Positions 23,161-32,674 are shown, counted from the stretch's first letter. The stretch: DNA of 38,122 nucleotides from an uncultured Duncaniella sp. (GCA_910584825.1 CAJUCI010000026.1:1-38122); one strand, 5' to 3'. The notes: a model not told the origin generated them from the sequence alone. Translations and numbers: made by a program.

Positions 23161-25932
23161 TTATTCCTGGCCGGGACGCCAGGTATGGAATATGATATTT
23201 GAGGCGTTTATACCGTCGCGGTGGCCCCACCATTTTTCGGTCCAGGGGATGAATCCGTTATACACCTCGTCGATGCACTGGCCTTCGCTCGGCCACAGCC
23301 AAGCCCTCGGGGCGAGGAACATCTGCGGGGCTTTCGCCTCTACTTCGCGCACCGGGGCAGATATGGCGGTAGTGGTGCCGTCGGCTTGCTCGACGATGAC
23401 TTTGAATCCACCCATGTTGCCGCCTGAGGGCAGGAGCGCGCCTTCGGCGGGCTTGCCTGTCTCCTCGCTGATGTCGGTCAGCGTGAAGTTCTCCAGCCCC
23501 TCGCCGGTGATTTCATAGGTCATACTGCCGGGGCCGCCCCATGAGTGGGCGTTGATGGGTGAGGAGTGCGGGCGGCCGGCTCCCCACCATGAGTGCAGTT
23601 CGCCGTTGTTGGAGCCTTCGGGGATAAGCCTTGTGCCGTTATATTCGATGTAGACGGGCAGGGTGCCGCCGGCGGCGAGTGCCGTGACGGTGACTTTAGG
23701 CTCGCCGGCAATGTGGCTGACGCCAAACACTACGTCGTTGAAGTCAAAGTCGTGTGAGCCGCCCAGGTCCTCGCACGCTATAATCCAGCTCTGAGGCGTG
23801 GGTTTCTCGACGTCGGGGTTAAGCTCCTCGCGGTCGCGGACAAACTCGCCGTTGACGCGCAGCAGCATGTCGTTCATGTCGTGGTCGCTTCCGTTGATGC
23901 CGTTTTCGCTCTCGGCATATCCGTCCTCGACGCCCATGATGGTCTGGCCGTTCCACTGGTAGGCCACGAAGGGTGTCCAGGGTTCGGGCGAGCCTGCACC
24001 GGCGTGGTTGTTTGACTCGAAGCCGTTGCTGTCGCTATGGCTGTGGCCCTGATTCATGGTGTTGCCCATGTATTTGTTCATGAGCGGTACTGAGAACTGC
24101 AGCTGTCGGCCATCGATTCTCTTGTCGGTGTCGAGTTCCCTTTCGAGGATGTACTGTCCGCCGGTCACGACGAAGAATGCGATGTGTGTGCCGAGGGGGA
24201 ATTTGTAGCTGCCGGTGGCCGATGATTTGAGCTTGCCGTTCTCAAACTGGTCAGGGGCATAGTAGACGAGTCGGTATTTCGCGGAGCGGAATGATGCGAT
24301 ATTATCGGTGTCGTCGGGATTTTGTTCGGCATAGCTCACGTAGTCGGCAAACCGTTTGCACATGGCCCAGTCCCAGGTGTTGTTCTTGCCTTCGTCATTA
24401 CCGCTGGAGATGATGCCGAGTGCATCGCCGTTGGATGCATGGCCGTCGACGAGACCCTTGGACAAAAGGTCCCAGCCGGGGTATCCGTCCTTGGGATTGG
24501 TTGAGTAGAGGTTGGAGAAGGGGCATGCGTCGTACATGAGGAGAAATTTGGGCTTCTTGAGCAGGACGGCCATACGCTCGGCTTCGGGGAGGGTGGCTTC
24601 GGCGTCGGTGTAGTAGAAGTAGCCGAATGAGTTGAAGTAGCTTGTGCTGCCGAACATATAGTCAATCGACACCTCTGACTGGTCCTTGCCTACGATGAAG
24701 TCCATGCGCTCGTCAATCTGAAGCAGGTCACGGTAAGCCTCGAGGTTGCACTGCCATGAATTGCGGTCAACCTCCTCCTTGAATACACCTGTGCTTCCCA
24801 CGAACGGCACGAGGTCTTTTGCCGAGTAGGCCTTATCCTCGGGCGCATAGTCGGGCTTGATGTAGCTGTTGCGGTAGCCTTCAAAGTCGCTGACCGGGCT
24901 TGAGGCGAGGCCGTACACGCTGAAGATGTTGTTGACGTAGGCCGAGCTGCTGGTGGTGCCTTTGAATCTCAGACTGTAGATGGTGTAGTTCAGGCCCTGG
25001 ACACGTATGGTGTTTCCCTTCATGTTTCCTATGCCCTCGGCTGTGATTTCTATGGACTTCTTTTCGCCGTCAGTTTTGGGGATTTGTATGCCGTCAACGC
25101 CGGTGCATTTGTAGCCTTTCCAGTTGTCGTCGGCAAATTTTATCACGGCATCGGATGTGAGTCCGGCGGGCGTGGAGTAGGTGAGCTCGAGGATGACTGT
25201 GTTGCTTGACATATCGGTGGGGAGTCCGTAGTCGATGCGTGCGTCGCTGCCCCAGTTGTCGTCAAAAGCGAATCCCTCCTCGCCGATTGCCTGTCCCCCC
25301 GAGTTTTTGCCTTCAGTGATATTCAGGGGTGTGAAATCGGGATACTTCAGGTCGGTCTCGTCGATAGGGAGATGGTTGCCTGAGTTGGTGGTGAAGTTTT
25401 TCCAGAATGTAGAGTTGTATTCTTTGTCGACGGGTATTGTGCCGAGTCCGCGGTTGGTCGACAGGTCGTAGGCATAGACCGGGGCTGCCTCGGCGGCGCG
25501 GGAGCTCCTGGCCACAGCCACCTGCAGATGGCCGTTGCTGATGGGGCAGTATTCGGCATAGAGGGCTTTGCCGCGCGAGTCGAGTATCTGCACATAGGCG
25601 CGGTCAAGGTTGCTTGGATAGTCAAACTCAAAGCCGGTGCGGGCGTCATATGATGCCACTATCTCGCAGTCGGGGTTGCCGGGCCAGCAGGTGTAGACCT
25701 TGACGGCTGTCGCGCCCGAGAGTAGTGACCGGTCGACATCGGTGACGATGCGTGTGGCGGTGTTCCACTCATGGTCGAGGCTGCCGATGCCGAATTTTTT
25801 GATAAATTCACGTGTGTAGAGTTCGGATGTGTCAGGCGTCTGAAGAGTCTCGCTCTGGCATCCGGCCAGCAGGAGCGAGAGTATCGCGCCGGCTGTAGTC
25901 AGGTGTTTTTGGGCGGTGTTTCCAGGTTTCAT
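23161..25932 (-). CDS. LruC/DUF4842-like large surface lipoprotein
   Basis: 923 residues. Lipoprotein signal ending in LLLAGC (Cys25). The C-terminal third carries acidic metal-binding-like motifs, HDMNDMLLRV (684-693) and DFDFNDVVFGV (728-738), that I associate with the LruC/DUF4842 and DUF4114 families of Bacteroidetes. The region about 200-330 reads as a beta-sandwich module. The protein is probably exported to the outer surface; whether it binds glycan or protein is unknown. It lies downstream of the GH8 group in the same direction but beyond a hairpin terminator (25966-26013), so it may be only partly cotranscribed. Confidence 0.7.
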   Translation of the reverse strand: MKPGNTAQKHLTTAGAILSLLLAGCQSETLQTPDTSELYTREFIKKFGIGSLDHEWNTATRIVTDVDRSLLSGATAVKVYTCWPGNPDCEIVASYDARTGFEFDYPSNLDRAYVQILDSRGKALYAEYCPISNGHLQVAVARSSRAAEAAPVYAYDLSTNRGLGTIPVDKEYNSTFWKNFTTNSGNHLPIDETDLKYPDFTPLNITEGKNSGGQAIGEEGFAFDDNWGSDARIDYGLPTDMSSNTVILELTYSTPAGLTSDAVIKFADDNWKGYKCTGVDGIQIPKTDGEKKSIEITAEGIGNMKGNTIRVQGLNYTIYSLRFKGTTSSSAYVNNIFSVYGLASSPVSDFEGYRNSYIKPDYAPEDKAYSAKDLVPFVGSTGVFKEEVDRNSWQCNLEAYRDLLQIDERMDFIVGKDQSEVSIDYMFGSTSYFNSFGYFYYTDAEATLPEAERMAVLLKKPKFLLMYDACPFSNLYSTNPKDGYPGWDLLSKGLVDGHASNGDALGIISSGNDEGKNNTWDWAMCKRFADYVSYAEQNPDDTDNIASFRSAKYRLVYYAPDQFENGKLKSSATGSYKFPLGTHIAFFVVTGGQYILERELDTDKRIDGRQLQFSVPLMNKYMGNTMNQGHSHSDSNGFESNNHAGAGSPEPWTPFVAYQWNGQTIMGVEDGYAESENGINGSDHDMNDMLLRVNGEFVRDREELNPDVEKPTPQSWIIACEDLGGSHDFDFNDVVFGVSHIAGEPKVTVTALAAGGTLPVYIEYNGTRLIPEGSNNGELHSWWGAGRPHSSPINAHSWGGPGSMTYEITGEGLENFTLTDISEETGKPAEGALLPSGGNMGGFKVIVEQADGTTTAISAPVREVEAKAPQMFLAPRAWLWPSEGQCIDEVYNGFIPWTEKWWGHRDGINASNIIFHTWRPGQE

Positions 25933-25959
25933 AAATTACATTGTAATCTTATGTTTCAG

Positions 25960-26013
25960 AATAAAGGCCGGGACAGCACATCGTGCTGTAAAAGTGATGA
26001 CGCCGCCCCGGCC
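25960..26013 (-). terminator. Nested hairpin between CBM-like and LruC genes
   Basis: Outer stem 25966-25972 with 26007-26013 (ggccggg / cccggcc), inner stem 25973-25979 with 25983-25989 (acagcac / gtgctgt, three-base loop). On the minus strand it is followed by TTTATT. It begins 38 bases after the stop at 26051 and ends about 30 bases before the LruC ATG, so it can act as terminator or attenuator. Confidence 0.6.
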
Positions 26014-26021
26014 AACCTTAC

Positions 26022-26059
26022 CTAATCAATCTTAATTAACCTAATCAACTTTAATTAAC
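26022..26059. repeat. 19-base tandem direct repeat
   Basis: Two adjacent copies of a 19-base unit starting CTAATCAA and ending TTAATTAAC (26022-26040, 26041-26059) with two mismatches. The second copy overlaps the 3' end of the three-module gene (stop at 26051-26053). Purpose unknown. Confidence 0.6.
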
Positions 26060-27832
26060 CTTTGTTTTTACGATGTGGGATGCCGTGGCCACTATATATA
26101 AGCCTTTGGCAAGCGTTATATTGGCAGTGCCGTCGACACGAGTGTCAGAGATGAGTTTGCCGTCGATGGCATAGACTTTGACATTTGTTGCGGCAGGGGC
26201 TGTCACAGCGATGCCTCCGCTCACGGGGGTGACGGTGATGTCACTCTCGGCCGATGTGATGTCATCGATGCCGGTGGTGCCCTGACGCTCCACGAGACGG
26301 ACGTTGTCTATGAGATAGTCGGGCTTGTCGCTCAGGATGCCGAGGCGGAGCTTGAAGCTGTTGCCTACGGTGTTGGCTGGGTCGATGGTGTAGCTTTTCT
26401 CCACCCATTTGCCGGCGGTTGCCTGTTCGGGATAGCCTTCGTCGGCATGGATTTTGTGGTTGTCGGCCTGGACATACATGTTCTTGTAGTTGTCGTCGGC
26501 AGCGTTGCGGTAGAGGTCAAACTTCAACTCGGAATAGTCGGCGAGTTTCTTGCCCTCGGGCAGGGTCACTTCCATCTCGTGGATGGTGTTCATGTCGTTT
26601 TCTCCTGACATAGATGCCACGAGGTTGCGTGCGTTGTCAGGGTCGGCCGCTGTCTTGGCGTTGCCTTTTATGTCATAGGCGAGATAGTTCCACATAGGGA
26701 GTGTGGCGTCGATGGCGTTGTGGTGCTGGAAGTCATTTACCATGAGCACTCCGTTGGTCACGGTGCCGTTAGCGGTGTCGTCGAAGTCGCCTGAGGGGCC
26801 GACCGGGGGATTGACCGATGAGCCGGCGCGCTCGAGCAGCTTGACATTGTCAATGGCATAGTGGGCCTTGGGGCTGTTGAGGCCTATGCGGATTTTGACA
26901 GTGCCTTTCGAGGTGATGTCGGCGGGGAGTTCGTAACGCTTGTTGGTCCACTCTTCGGCCTTGGCATGCTCGATGTAGCCGGTTTTCTCAATCTGATTGT
27001 CGTCGATAAGCACGAACATCTCCTTGTAGTTGTCATCGTCGCTGAAACGATAGAAGTCAAAGGTGATGGCCTTGAAGTCGGCGATGGTCTTTCCTGCGGG
27101 GAGTGTCACGGGGATTTCAACGATGGCGTTGTAGTCGGTGGTGACGCACTCTACCACTTTGTTGGAGGCATCCTTGGGGTCGGCGATGACTTTGATGGTG
27201 GCGGCGGGAGTATTGCCCTGAAGGTCATAGGCGGTGGCTGTCTCACCGTTGTCGAAGTCGGCGGCTGTCAGCCATTCGGATTTCTCCTCAAGGCGCACGT
27301 TGTCGATGGCATAGTGGCCTTTGGGGGTGTTCATGCCTATGCGGATTTTGATGCTGCCTTTTGATGTCACGGTTGATGCGATGGGATATGCCTTGACGGT
27401 CCATTCCTGGGCCTTGGCCTGCTCAATGTAGCCGGTCTTTTCAATCTGAGTGTCATCGACCAGCACATGCATCTCCTTGTAGTTGTCGTCATCGCTGAAT
27501 CGGTATAGGTCAAAGGCGATGCTGCCGTAGTCGGCGATGGTCTTTCCGGCGGGGAGTGTCACAGGGATTTCGATGATGGCGTTGTAGTCGGTGGTGACGC
27601 ATTCGGCCACGAGGTTGGAGGCGTCCTTGGGGTCGGCGGCCACTTTGACTGTCGCCGCAGGGGTGTTACCCTGGGTGTCGTATGTCCCGACTGTATCGCC
27701 GGTCTTGGAGGCTTGGAAGTCCTGGACGATGAGCCAGCCGTTCTCGTTGACTGTGCCGTTGAGTGAGCCTTCAGCGGCAAAGGTTGTTGCGGAGATGGTG
27801 AGTGCCGCACATAGATGGTAAAAACGTTTCAT
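26051..27832 (-). CDS. Secreted three-module carbohydrate-binding-like protein
   Basis: 593 residues. Signal peptide MKRFYHLCAALTISATTFAA. Three tandem modules of about 150-160 residues (about 29-186, 187-340, 355-515), each with the pattern EIPVTLPAGKTIADY, FDLYRFSDDDNYK and YAIDNVRL, consistent with a jelly-roll carbohydrate-binding fold. Modules 1 and 2 are very similar, a recent duplication. The same module type occurs in the GH8 protein upstream. No catalytic domain is visible. The C-terminal 70 residues (from GIDDITSA; YAIDGKLISD, LAKGLYIV) resemble the Por/type IX secretion sorting tail. It starts 18 bases after the GH8 stop, so one operon; probably binds the substrate for the enzyme. 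Confidence 0.75.
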   Translation of the reverse strand: MKRFYHLCAALTISATTFAAEGSLNGTVNENGWLIVQDFQASKTGDTVGTYDTQGNTPAATVKVAADPKDASNLVAECVTTDYNAIIEIPVTLPAGKTIADYGSIAFDLYRFSDDDNYKEMHVLVDDTQIEKTGYIEQAKAQEWTVKAYPIASTVTSKGSIKIRIGMNTPKGHYAIDNVRLEEKSEWLTAADFDNGETATAYDLQGNTPAATIKVIADPKDASNKVVECVTTDYNAIVEIPVTLPAGKTIADFKAITFDFYRFSDDDNYKEMFVLIDDNQIEKTGYIEHAKAEEWTNKRYELPADITSKGTVKIRIGLNSPKAHYAIDNVKLLERAGSSVNPPVGPSGDFDDTANGTVTNGVLMVNDFQHHNAIDATLPMWNYLAYDIKGNAKTAADPDNARNLVASMSGENDMNTIHEMEVTLPEGKKLADYSELKFDLYRNAADDNYKNMYVQADNHKIHADEGYPEQATAGKWVEKSYTIDPANTVGNSFKLRLGILSDKPDYLIDNVRLVERQGTTGIDDITSAESDITVTPVSGGIAVTAPAATNVKVYAIDGKLISDTRVDGTANITLAKGLYIVATASHIVKTKVN

Positions 27833-27850
27833 AGTCTTTATCAGTTAAGG

Positions 27851-30800
27851 TTAATAAATGAATTTAAGGGTTGTATTGCTGTTTTCGGATGCCAGCTTGA
27901 GCACATAGAGTCCGCGGGCAAGATGTCCGACGGGGATTGTGCCGTCACTGAAGCTGTCGGCGGCAACGGTGATGCCCGTGGGGAGGGCGATGATGGCATA
28001 TGTGCCGCAGTCTGCGCCGTTGACTTTGAGTTCGCCACAGCAGACGGTGACTGATACTTTGCCCGAGGGTGAAAGCACTGCGTCGATGCCGGTGGTGCCC
28101 TGACGCTCAATGAGGCGGATGTTGTCTATGAGATAGTGGGGTTTGTCGCTCTCGATGCCGAGGCGGAGCTTGAAGTCATTGCCAACGGTATTTTCGGGGT
28201 CGATGTCATAGGTCTTCTCGGTCCATGAACCCTTGCTTCCGTGGTCGTCATAGCCCTGGCCCTCCTCGTCGACATAATAGATTACGTGGTCATCGGCCTG
28301 GACACGCATGCGCTTATAGTCGGCGTCTCCCTGATGGCGATAGAGGTCAAACTTTATGGCTTCGTAGTCGGCGAGAATCTTGCCGTCGGGCAGGGTGACG
28401 GGTATCTCGAGTACGGTGTTGTAATCGCTGGTCCATCCGTCGCCGTTAGGTTCGGCTCCCGAGAATGATGCCGCAAGGTTGGCCTCGTCGTCAGGGGCGG
28501 CGACGGTCCTGGCATTGCCGCGCGGGGCTTCCGAGCCACGGCTCCACATGTCGAGGGCGACGTCGGTGGCCTGATGGTGCTGGAAGTCGTTGACCATAAG
28601 CTCGCCATAGGTCGTAGTGCCGTTGGCTGTCTCATAGAATCCCGAGGCTGAGGTGTTGCGCTCGGTCAGACGCACATTGTCGATGGCGTAGTGGGCTTTG
28701 TTGCTGTGGATGCCGATGCGCAGGCTGAGGCTTGTGCCTGAGGTGATGCCGGCGGGTATGGAGTAGCGTTTGGGTGTCCACTCCCCGGTCTTGGCCTGTT
28801 CATCGTACTTGTTGTCGATGAATTCTATTTTCTTGTCATCGACGCCTACATACATGGGTTTGTAGTTCTCGTCGTCGCTGTAACGGTAGAGGTCAAATGT
28901 GATGGCCGAATAGTCGGCTATGGTTTTGCCCTCGGGGAGGGTGACAGGGATTTCAAGGACGTTGTTCCAGTCGGTGGTCTTGCACTCGGCCACAAGGTTC
29001 TTGCCGTTGTCAGGGTCGACGGCGGTCATGGCGTTGCCCTGTGCTGACTGGCCATGATAGTTCCACATAGCGAGAGCCACGTCGGCAGCCTTGTGCTGCT
29101 GGAAGTCGCATACCATAAGCTCGCCGTCGGTCACGGTGCCGTTGGTGGTGGCGTCAAATTCGGGAGTAGGGTCTACAGGGTCAGGCTCTATGGGGTCAGG
29201 CTCGATAGGGTCGGGGTCAACGGGGTCGGGGTCGATGGGCTTGTCGGTAGGCCCGTAGATGCGGTAGCGTCCGGCGCAGTTGAGCCAGTTGAGGAAGTAG
29301 AGGCATCCGTCATAGTAGCGGTATTTGCCGGTGGGGACGGCCATGTCGACAAAGTTGTCAATGAATTCCCATGCCTTAGAGTCGGAAGAGGCGAGCACGC
29401 CCGATGCGTTGCACCCTACGAGGCCCGGGGAGTGTTCGGTGGGGCCTCCGTAATACTGCTTCTCGCTGCCGTCGAGATTGAAGAGATTGTGATAGCTGTC
29501 TATGCCCTTGGACATGAAGAATTTCTGCTGGCGTCCCAGGAGCGACTGATAGTCGACTCCTGCGGGCTTGAACCATGCGAAGTCTATGGCCATGTTCATT
29601 GCGCAACGCCATGCGTCGTAGCAGAATCCGGCATGGTCGCCGTCGCCGTTGTGCGCGCTGCCGTCAAAGTCGGCATAGTCGGGCATAAGGCCGGTGTTTG
29701 CGTCGGCAAACTTGGGCCACATCTCGCGGCTCTTCTTGGCCAGCGAGGCGCAGAAGTCGTTGTCCTTATCGGCCCACAGGCTCCAGAGTGTGTAGAATGC
29801 GGGGAGGTGATAGGACGGGTCGGTGAATCCGGCGGCCCGGGCGAACGGCACGAACACTACCTGCCTCTGCTCGTTGTCAAAGACGGGGACGTAGGATGAC
29901 CATGACGTCTCTTTGGGACGGTTGATGCAGACGTCAAGAATCTCCCTGGCCTCGGCACTGTAGTTGAAGATGCCCTCACCGTCGCCCCAGCGGTTGGATG
30001 CGAACATGAGTGACATGATGAAGTATTCCTCGCCGTCAGATGCGGTGTTGGCATCCTTCTTTGAGCCGTCGCGTCCGCATTGCCATGCGAAGTAGCCGTA
30101 ACGGTTGGCGTCGTCGCCACCGTTGCTCTTCTGATGTTGCATGTTGGTCTTTGCCCATTTCCAGAGGGCGTCGAATTCCTTTTTCTTATCGAGCTGCACG
30201 CACAGCATCATGCCGTATGACATGCCTTCGGAGCGCACGTCGTCATTGTTGACATCGAGGATATAGGCCATGTCGCCCTCCACGGGATAGTAGAGACGCT
30301 CGGTGTTCTCGTCGCCCTCGAAGTATGTGGCCCAAAGCTCGTCAATGCGCTGTTGCACCAACGCGTCGTCATATCCGGCCTCCTTGAAGAGGTTGCGGTA
30401 TTGGCCTGTGTAGTATGCTCCCTGCTCGGGTATGACAGGTGCGTCGCGGTTGACGAAATAGGTGAATGTAATCTCGCTTATATAATAGGTTTGGTCGCCT
30501 CCGCCGTTGAATCCGAACGCGAGCTTGAAGCTGTTCAGGCTTTTCTGCCCGGCGGTCAGGCTGAAATCGGCTGTGCTGCAGTTTTTGCTGAACCATGTGT
30601 CGGTCTCGCCCTGCCTGGGGTAATCGTCGCCGGTGGCGTCGGAGAATACCCGGGTGCCGTCGATGTATATTTGTGCTTGTTTGTAGTTGACATATTGTGG
30701 ATTTCCGGCCGACGGGTAGTAGACTTTGGCCGAAACCGATGTGCAATCGCCCAGGGTGAGTCCCTCGGGCAGTGTGACGGGGATTTCGGCAAATGCGGCA

Positions 30801-30997
30801 TTGTCTTTGCAGGCTACAATAAGCACTCGGCCCGAGCCGGCAGGGTTACCCTTGACAACTGCCGTGCCGGCCTTGTCACCAATCATGGTAAAATCCTGTC
30901 CGACAGCATAATCGGAAAATCCTATGCTGAATCTTGCAGCCGATGCCGTCATGACAGTTAAGGTAAGAAATAACAATGGTAATAAACGTTTTGTCAT
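27851..30997 (-). CDS. Multimodular GH8 glycoside hydrolase (xylanase/Rex-like)
   Basis: 1048 residues from ATG 30997; an in-frame TTG at 31051 adds 18 residues, but the signal peptide (MTKRLLPLLFLTLTVMTASA) fits only the ATG. Order: beta-sandwich module about 21-180; GH8 (alpha/alpha)6 barrel about 195-580 with RSEGMSYGMM (Glu257, likely general acid) and TASDGEEYF (Asp321); Pro/Asp linker 586-613 (repeated DPDP and EPDP); two carbohydrate-binding-like modules about 614-775 and 785-955; a C-terminal sorting-type tail. GH8 includes reducing-end xylose-releasing exo-oligoxylanase, endoxylanase and endoglucanase; the substrate cannot be fixed from sequence alone. First gene of a leftward secreted-enzyme operon with no SusC/SusD pair in view. 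Confidence 0.88.
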   Translation of the reverse strand: MTKRLLPLLFLTLTVMTASAARFSIGFSDYAVGQDFTMIGDKAGTAVVKGNPAGSGRVLIVACKDNAAFAEIPVTLPEGLTLGDCTSVSAKVYYPSAGNPQYVNYKQAQIYIDGTRVFSDATGDDYPRQGETDTWFSKNCSTADFSLTAGQKSLNSFKLAFGFNGGGDQTYYISEITFTYFVNRDAPVIPEQGAYYTGQYRNLFKEAGYDDALVQQRIDELWATYFEGDENTERLYYPVEGDMAYILDVNNDDVRSEGMSYGMMLCVQLDKKKEFDALWKWAKTNMQHQKSNGGDDANRYGYFAWQCGRDGSKKDANTASDGEEYFIMSLMFASNRWGDGEGIFNYSAEAREILDVCINRPKETSWSSYVPVFDNEQRQVVFVPFARAAGFTDPSYHLPAFYTLWSLWADKDNDFCASLAKKSREMWPKFADANTGLMPDYADFDGSAHNGDGDHAGFCYDAWRCAMNMAIDFAWFKPAGVDYQSLLGRQQKFFMSKGIDSYHNLFNLDGSEKQYYGGPTEHSPGLVGCNASGVLASSDSKAWEFIDNFVDMAVPTGKYRYYDGCLYFLNWLNCAGRYRIYGPTDKPIDPDPVDPDPIEPDPIEPDPVDPTPEFDATTNGTVTDGELMVCDFQQHKAADVALAMWNYHGQSAQGNAMTAVDPDNGKNLVAECKTTDWNNVLEIPVTLPEGKTIADYSAITFDLYRYSDDENYKPMYVGVDDKKIEFIDNKYDEQAKTGEWTPKRYSIPAGITSGTSLSLRIGIHSNKAHYAIDNVRLTERNTSASGFYETANGTTTYGELMVNDFQHHQATDVALDMWSRGSEAPRGNARTVAAPDDEANLAASFSGAEPNGDGWTSDYNTVLEIPVTLPDGKILADYEAIKFDLYRHQGDADYKRMRVQADDHVIYYVDEEGQGYDDHGSKGSWTEKTYDIDPENTVGNDFKLRLGIESDKPHYLIDNIRLIERQGTTGIDAVLSPSGKVSVTVCCGELKVNGADCGTYAIIALPTGITVAADSFSDGTIPVGHLARGLYVLKLASENSNTTLKFIY

Positions 30998-31048
30998 AAT
31001 AAGGTTTGGGTTGATTATGATTTGTAGGTACAACTGTGTTTCTATTAA

Positions 31049-31087
31049 CAAAGGTAAATCAAAAGGTGGCTATTTACCTCCCCCCCC
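31049..31087 (-). promoter_or_regulatory. GH8 promoter with an 8-base homopolymer upstream
   Basis: Minus-strand TACCTTTG (31049-31056) is a good -7 element about 52 bases before the GH8 ATG. The usual TTTG is not at 19-21 bases; a run of eight C (31080-31087; G on the transcribed strand) lies 23 bases upstream, next to an inverted repeat GTTAA/TTAAC (31092-31096, 31103-31107). Expression may need an activator. Confidence 0.5.
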
Positions 31088-31246
31088 GATAGTTAAATTA
31101 TGTTAACTAAAACGGTTAAAAGTATAGTTTTTTGCAAAAAAAGTGTATTTCGGAAAGGGTTGATTTCAGTTTTGCGACGTGAAAAAAACACTTTCGCCCC
31201 GCCCTTATTGTAAAAAGTAAGTAATGATTATGTCAGAAAATTGTTT

Positions 31247-31254
31247 TATATTTG
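31247..31254 (+). promoter_or_regulatory. Candidate -7 element of recF
   Basis: TATATTTG fits TAnnTTTG and lies 29 bases before the recF ATG, giving a leader of about 24 bases. No TTTG is found at the right distance upstream, so support is partial. The rest of the 286-base divergent gap from the GH8 start holds the GH8 promoter and A-rich DNA. Confidence 0.5.
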
Positions 31255-31283
31255 CATGTCGTTTCTGAGTTATTTTATTTGCA

Positions 31284-32387
31284 ATGCGGCTTTGTGAACT
31301 GACACTTAATAATTTCAAGAATATAGCCGAGACGCGGCTTGAGCTGTCGGGCAAGGTGAACTGTTTCCTGGGCAATAACGGCATGGGGAAGAGTAATCTG
31401 CTCGATGCGGTGTACTTCCTGAGTTTCTGCAAGAGTTTCTCGGGGGTGAATGACCGTCTGCTCATACGCCGCGGCGAGGACTGGGCCATGGTCAAGGGCC
31501 GGTATGTGCGCAAGGGGGTTGACGAGGAGTTGACCCTGGGCCTCGCACCAGGCCGCCGCAAGAGCCTGAAACGCGGTGGCAAGGAGTATCAGCGGCTGAG
31601 CGCGCACATCGGGGCGTTTCCGCTGGTGATGGTGGCCCCGCAGGATATCGACCTCATTCGCGATTCGGGCGAGGAGCGTAGGCGGTGGATGGACATGGTG
31701 ATTTCGCAGAGCGACGCTCAGTATCTCGACGCGCTCATACGCTACAACAAGGGGCTGGAGCAGCGCAACCGTCTGCTGCGCGACGGGTGTGTCGACCCGG
31801 CGATGTATGGGGCGGTGGAGATGATGATGGACATGAATGCCGACTATATCTATCGTGCCAGGGCGCGGTGGGTGGACAGTCTGACGGGGCTTTTCTCGCG
31901 CTACTACCGCGCCATCGCGGGCGAGGAGGGCGAGTTGCCGTCGCTGCGTTATGTCAGCCATCTGCAGCGCGGCGGGGGCGTCGCGCTGACGGTGCTGCTC
32001 GACGAGGCGCGCCGTCATGACGAGATTGTGAAGCATACGTCGGTGGGTGTGCACCGCGACGATATAGAGATGGAGCTTGACGGCATGCCTATGCGCCGCA
32101 CAGGCTCGCAGGGTCAGTGCAAGACCTATACGATAGCCCTGAGGCTGGCGCAGTATGACTTCCTGCGCGAGGCCACGGGCATGCGTCCGCTGCTGCTGCT
32201 CGATGATATTTTCGACAAGCTCGACACGTCGAGGGTGGAGCGCATCATGGGGCTGGTGACGAGCGACAGCTTCGGCCAGATTTTCGTCACCGACACCAAC
32301 CGCACCCATCTCGACGAGATTATGGCCCGCACGGGGGGCGACTATCGCCTCTGGCGGGTGGAGGAGGGAGGCTTCACGGCTCTATGA
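31284..32387 (+). CDS. recF: Recombination/repair ATPase RecF
   Basis: 367 residues. SMC-like ATPase that loads RecA at gaps with RecO and RecR. Walker A GNNGMGKSN at 30-38, ABC-type signature GSQGQCKT at 274-281 and Walker B LLLLDDIFDKLD at 303-314 are all intact; the middle is the short coiled-coil arm (about 130-215). Length is typical. Stop and next start overlap (ATGA 32384-32387), tying it to the DUF721 gene, a pairing found in many Bacteroidetes and other genomes. Confidence 0.96.
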   Translation: MRLCELTLNNFKNIAETRLELSGKVNCFLGNNGMGKSNLLDAVYFLSFCKSFSGVNDRLLIRRGEDWAMVKGRYVRKGVDEELTLGLAPGRRKSLKRGGKEYQRLSAHIGAFPLVMVAPQDIDLIRDSGEERRRWMDMVISQSDAQYLDALIRYNKGLEQRNRLLRDGCVDPAMYGAVEMMMDMNADYIYRARARWVDSLTGLFSRYYRAIAGEEGELPSLRYVSHLQRGGGVALTVLLDEARRHDEIVKHTSVGVHRDDIEMELDGMPMRRTGSQGQCKTYTIALRLAQYDFLREATGMRPLLLLDDIFDKLDTSRVERIMGLVTSDSFGQIFVTDTNRTHLDEIMARTGGDYRLWRVEEGGFTAL

Positions 32388-32674
32388 AACGCACCTACCC
32401 CAAGCATATCGCGGCCATAATCGACGAGGCTATGGACCGCGCGGGCCTGACGGATACGCTCAATGAGCAGCGCGCCGCGTCGGCGTGGGCCGATGTGGTG
32501 GGGCCGTCAATCAACCGCTACACCACGCGCCGCTACGTGGACCACGGTGTGCTGCACGTCTACATGACATCGGCACCTCTTAAAAACGAGCTCGGCTTTG
32601 CCCGCACCCGCCTCATCGAGGCCATCAACCGCCAGGTAGGCGCAGAGACCGTGACGGAGATAGTGTTTCATTAG
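32384..32674 (+). CDS. DUF721 (DciA-like) protein
   Basis: 96 residues. The pattern AWADVVGPSINRYTTRRYVDHGVLHVYMTSAPLKNEL, of which the central VVG and the SAPLKNEL end are diagnostic, is that of DUF721/DciA. DciA proteins load or assist the replicative helicase DnaB in bacteria without DnaC/DnaI; whether this short Bacteroidetes form does so is not shown. Translationally coupled to recF by a four-base overlap, which fits a role in replication or repair. Confidence 0.85.
   Translation: MKRTYPKHIAAIIDEAMDRAGLTDTLNEQRAASAWADVVGPSINRYTTRRYVDHGVLHVYMTSAPLKNELGFARTRLIEAINRQVGAETVTEIVFH

Noticed and set aside
31275..32309. Long minus-strand open frame (344 residues) opposite recF
   Set aside because: Mirror of the GC-rich recF gene; no start signal, no motifs, and recF on the plus strand has all its ATPase motifs.
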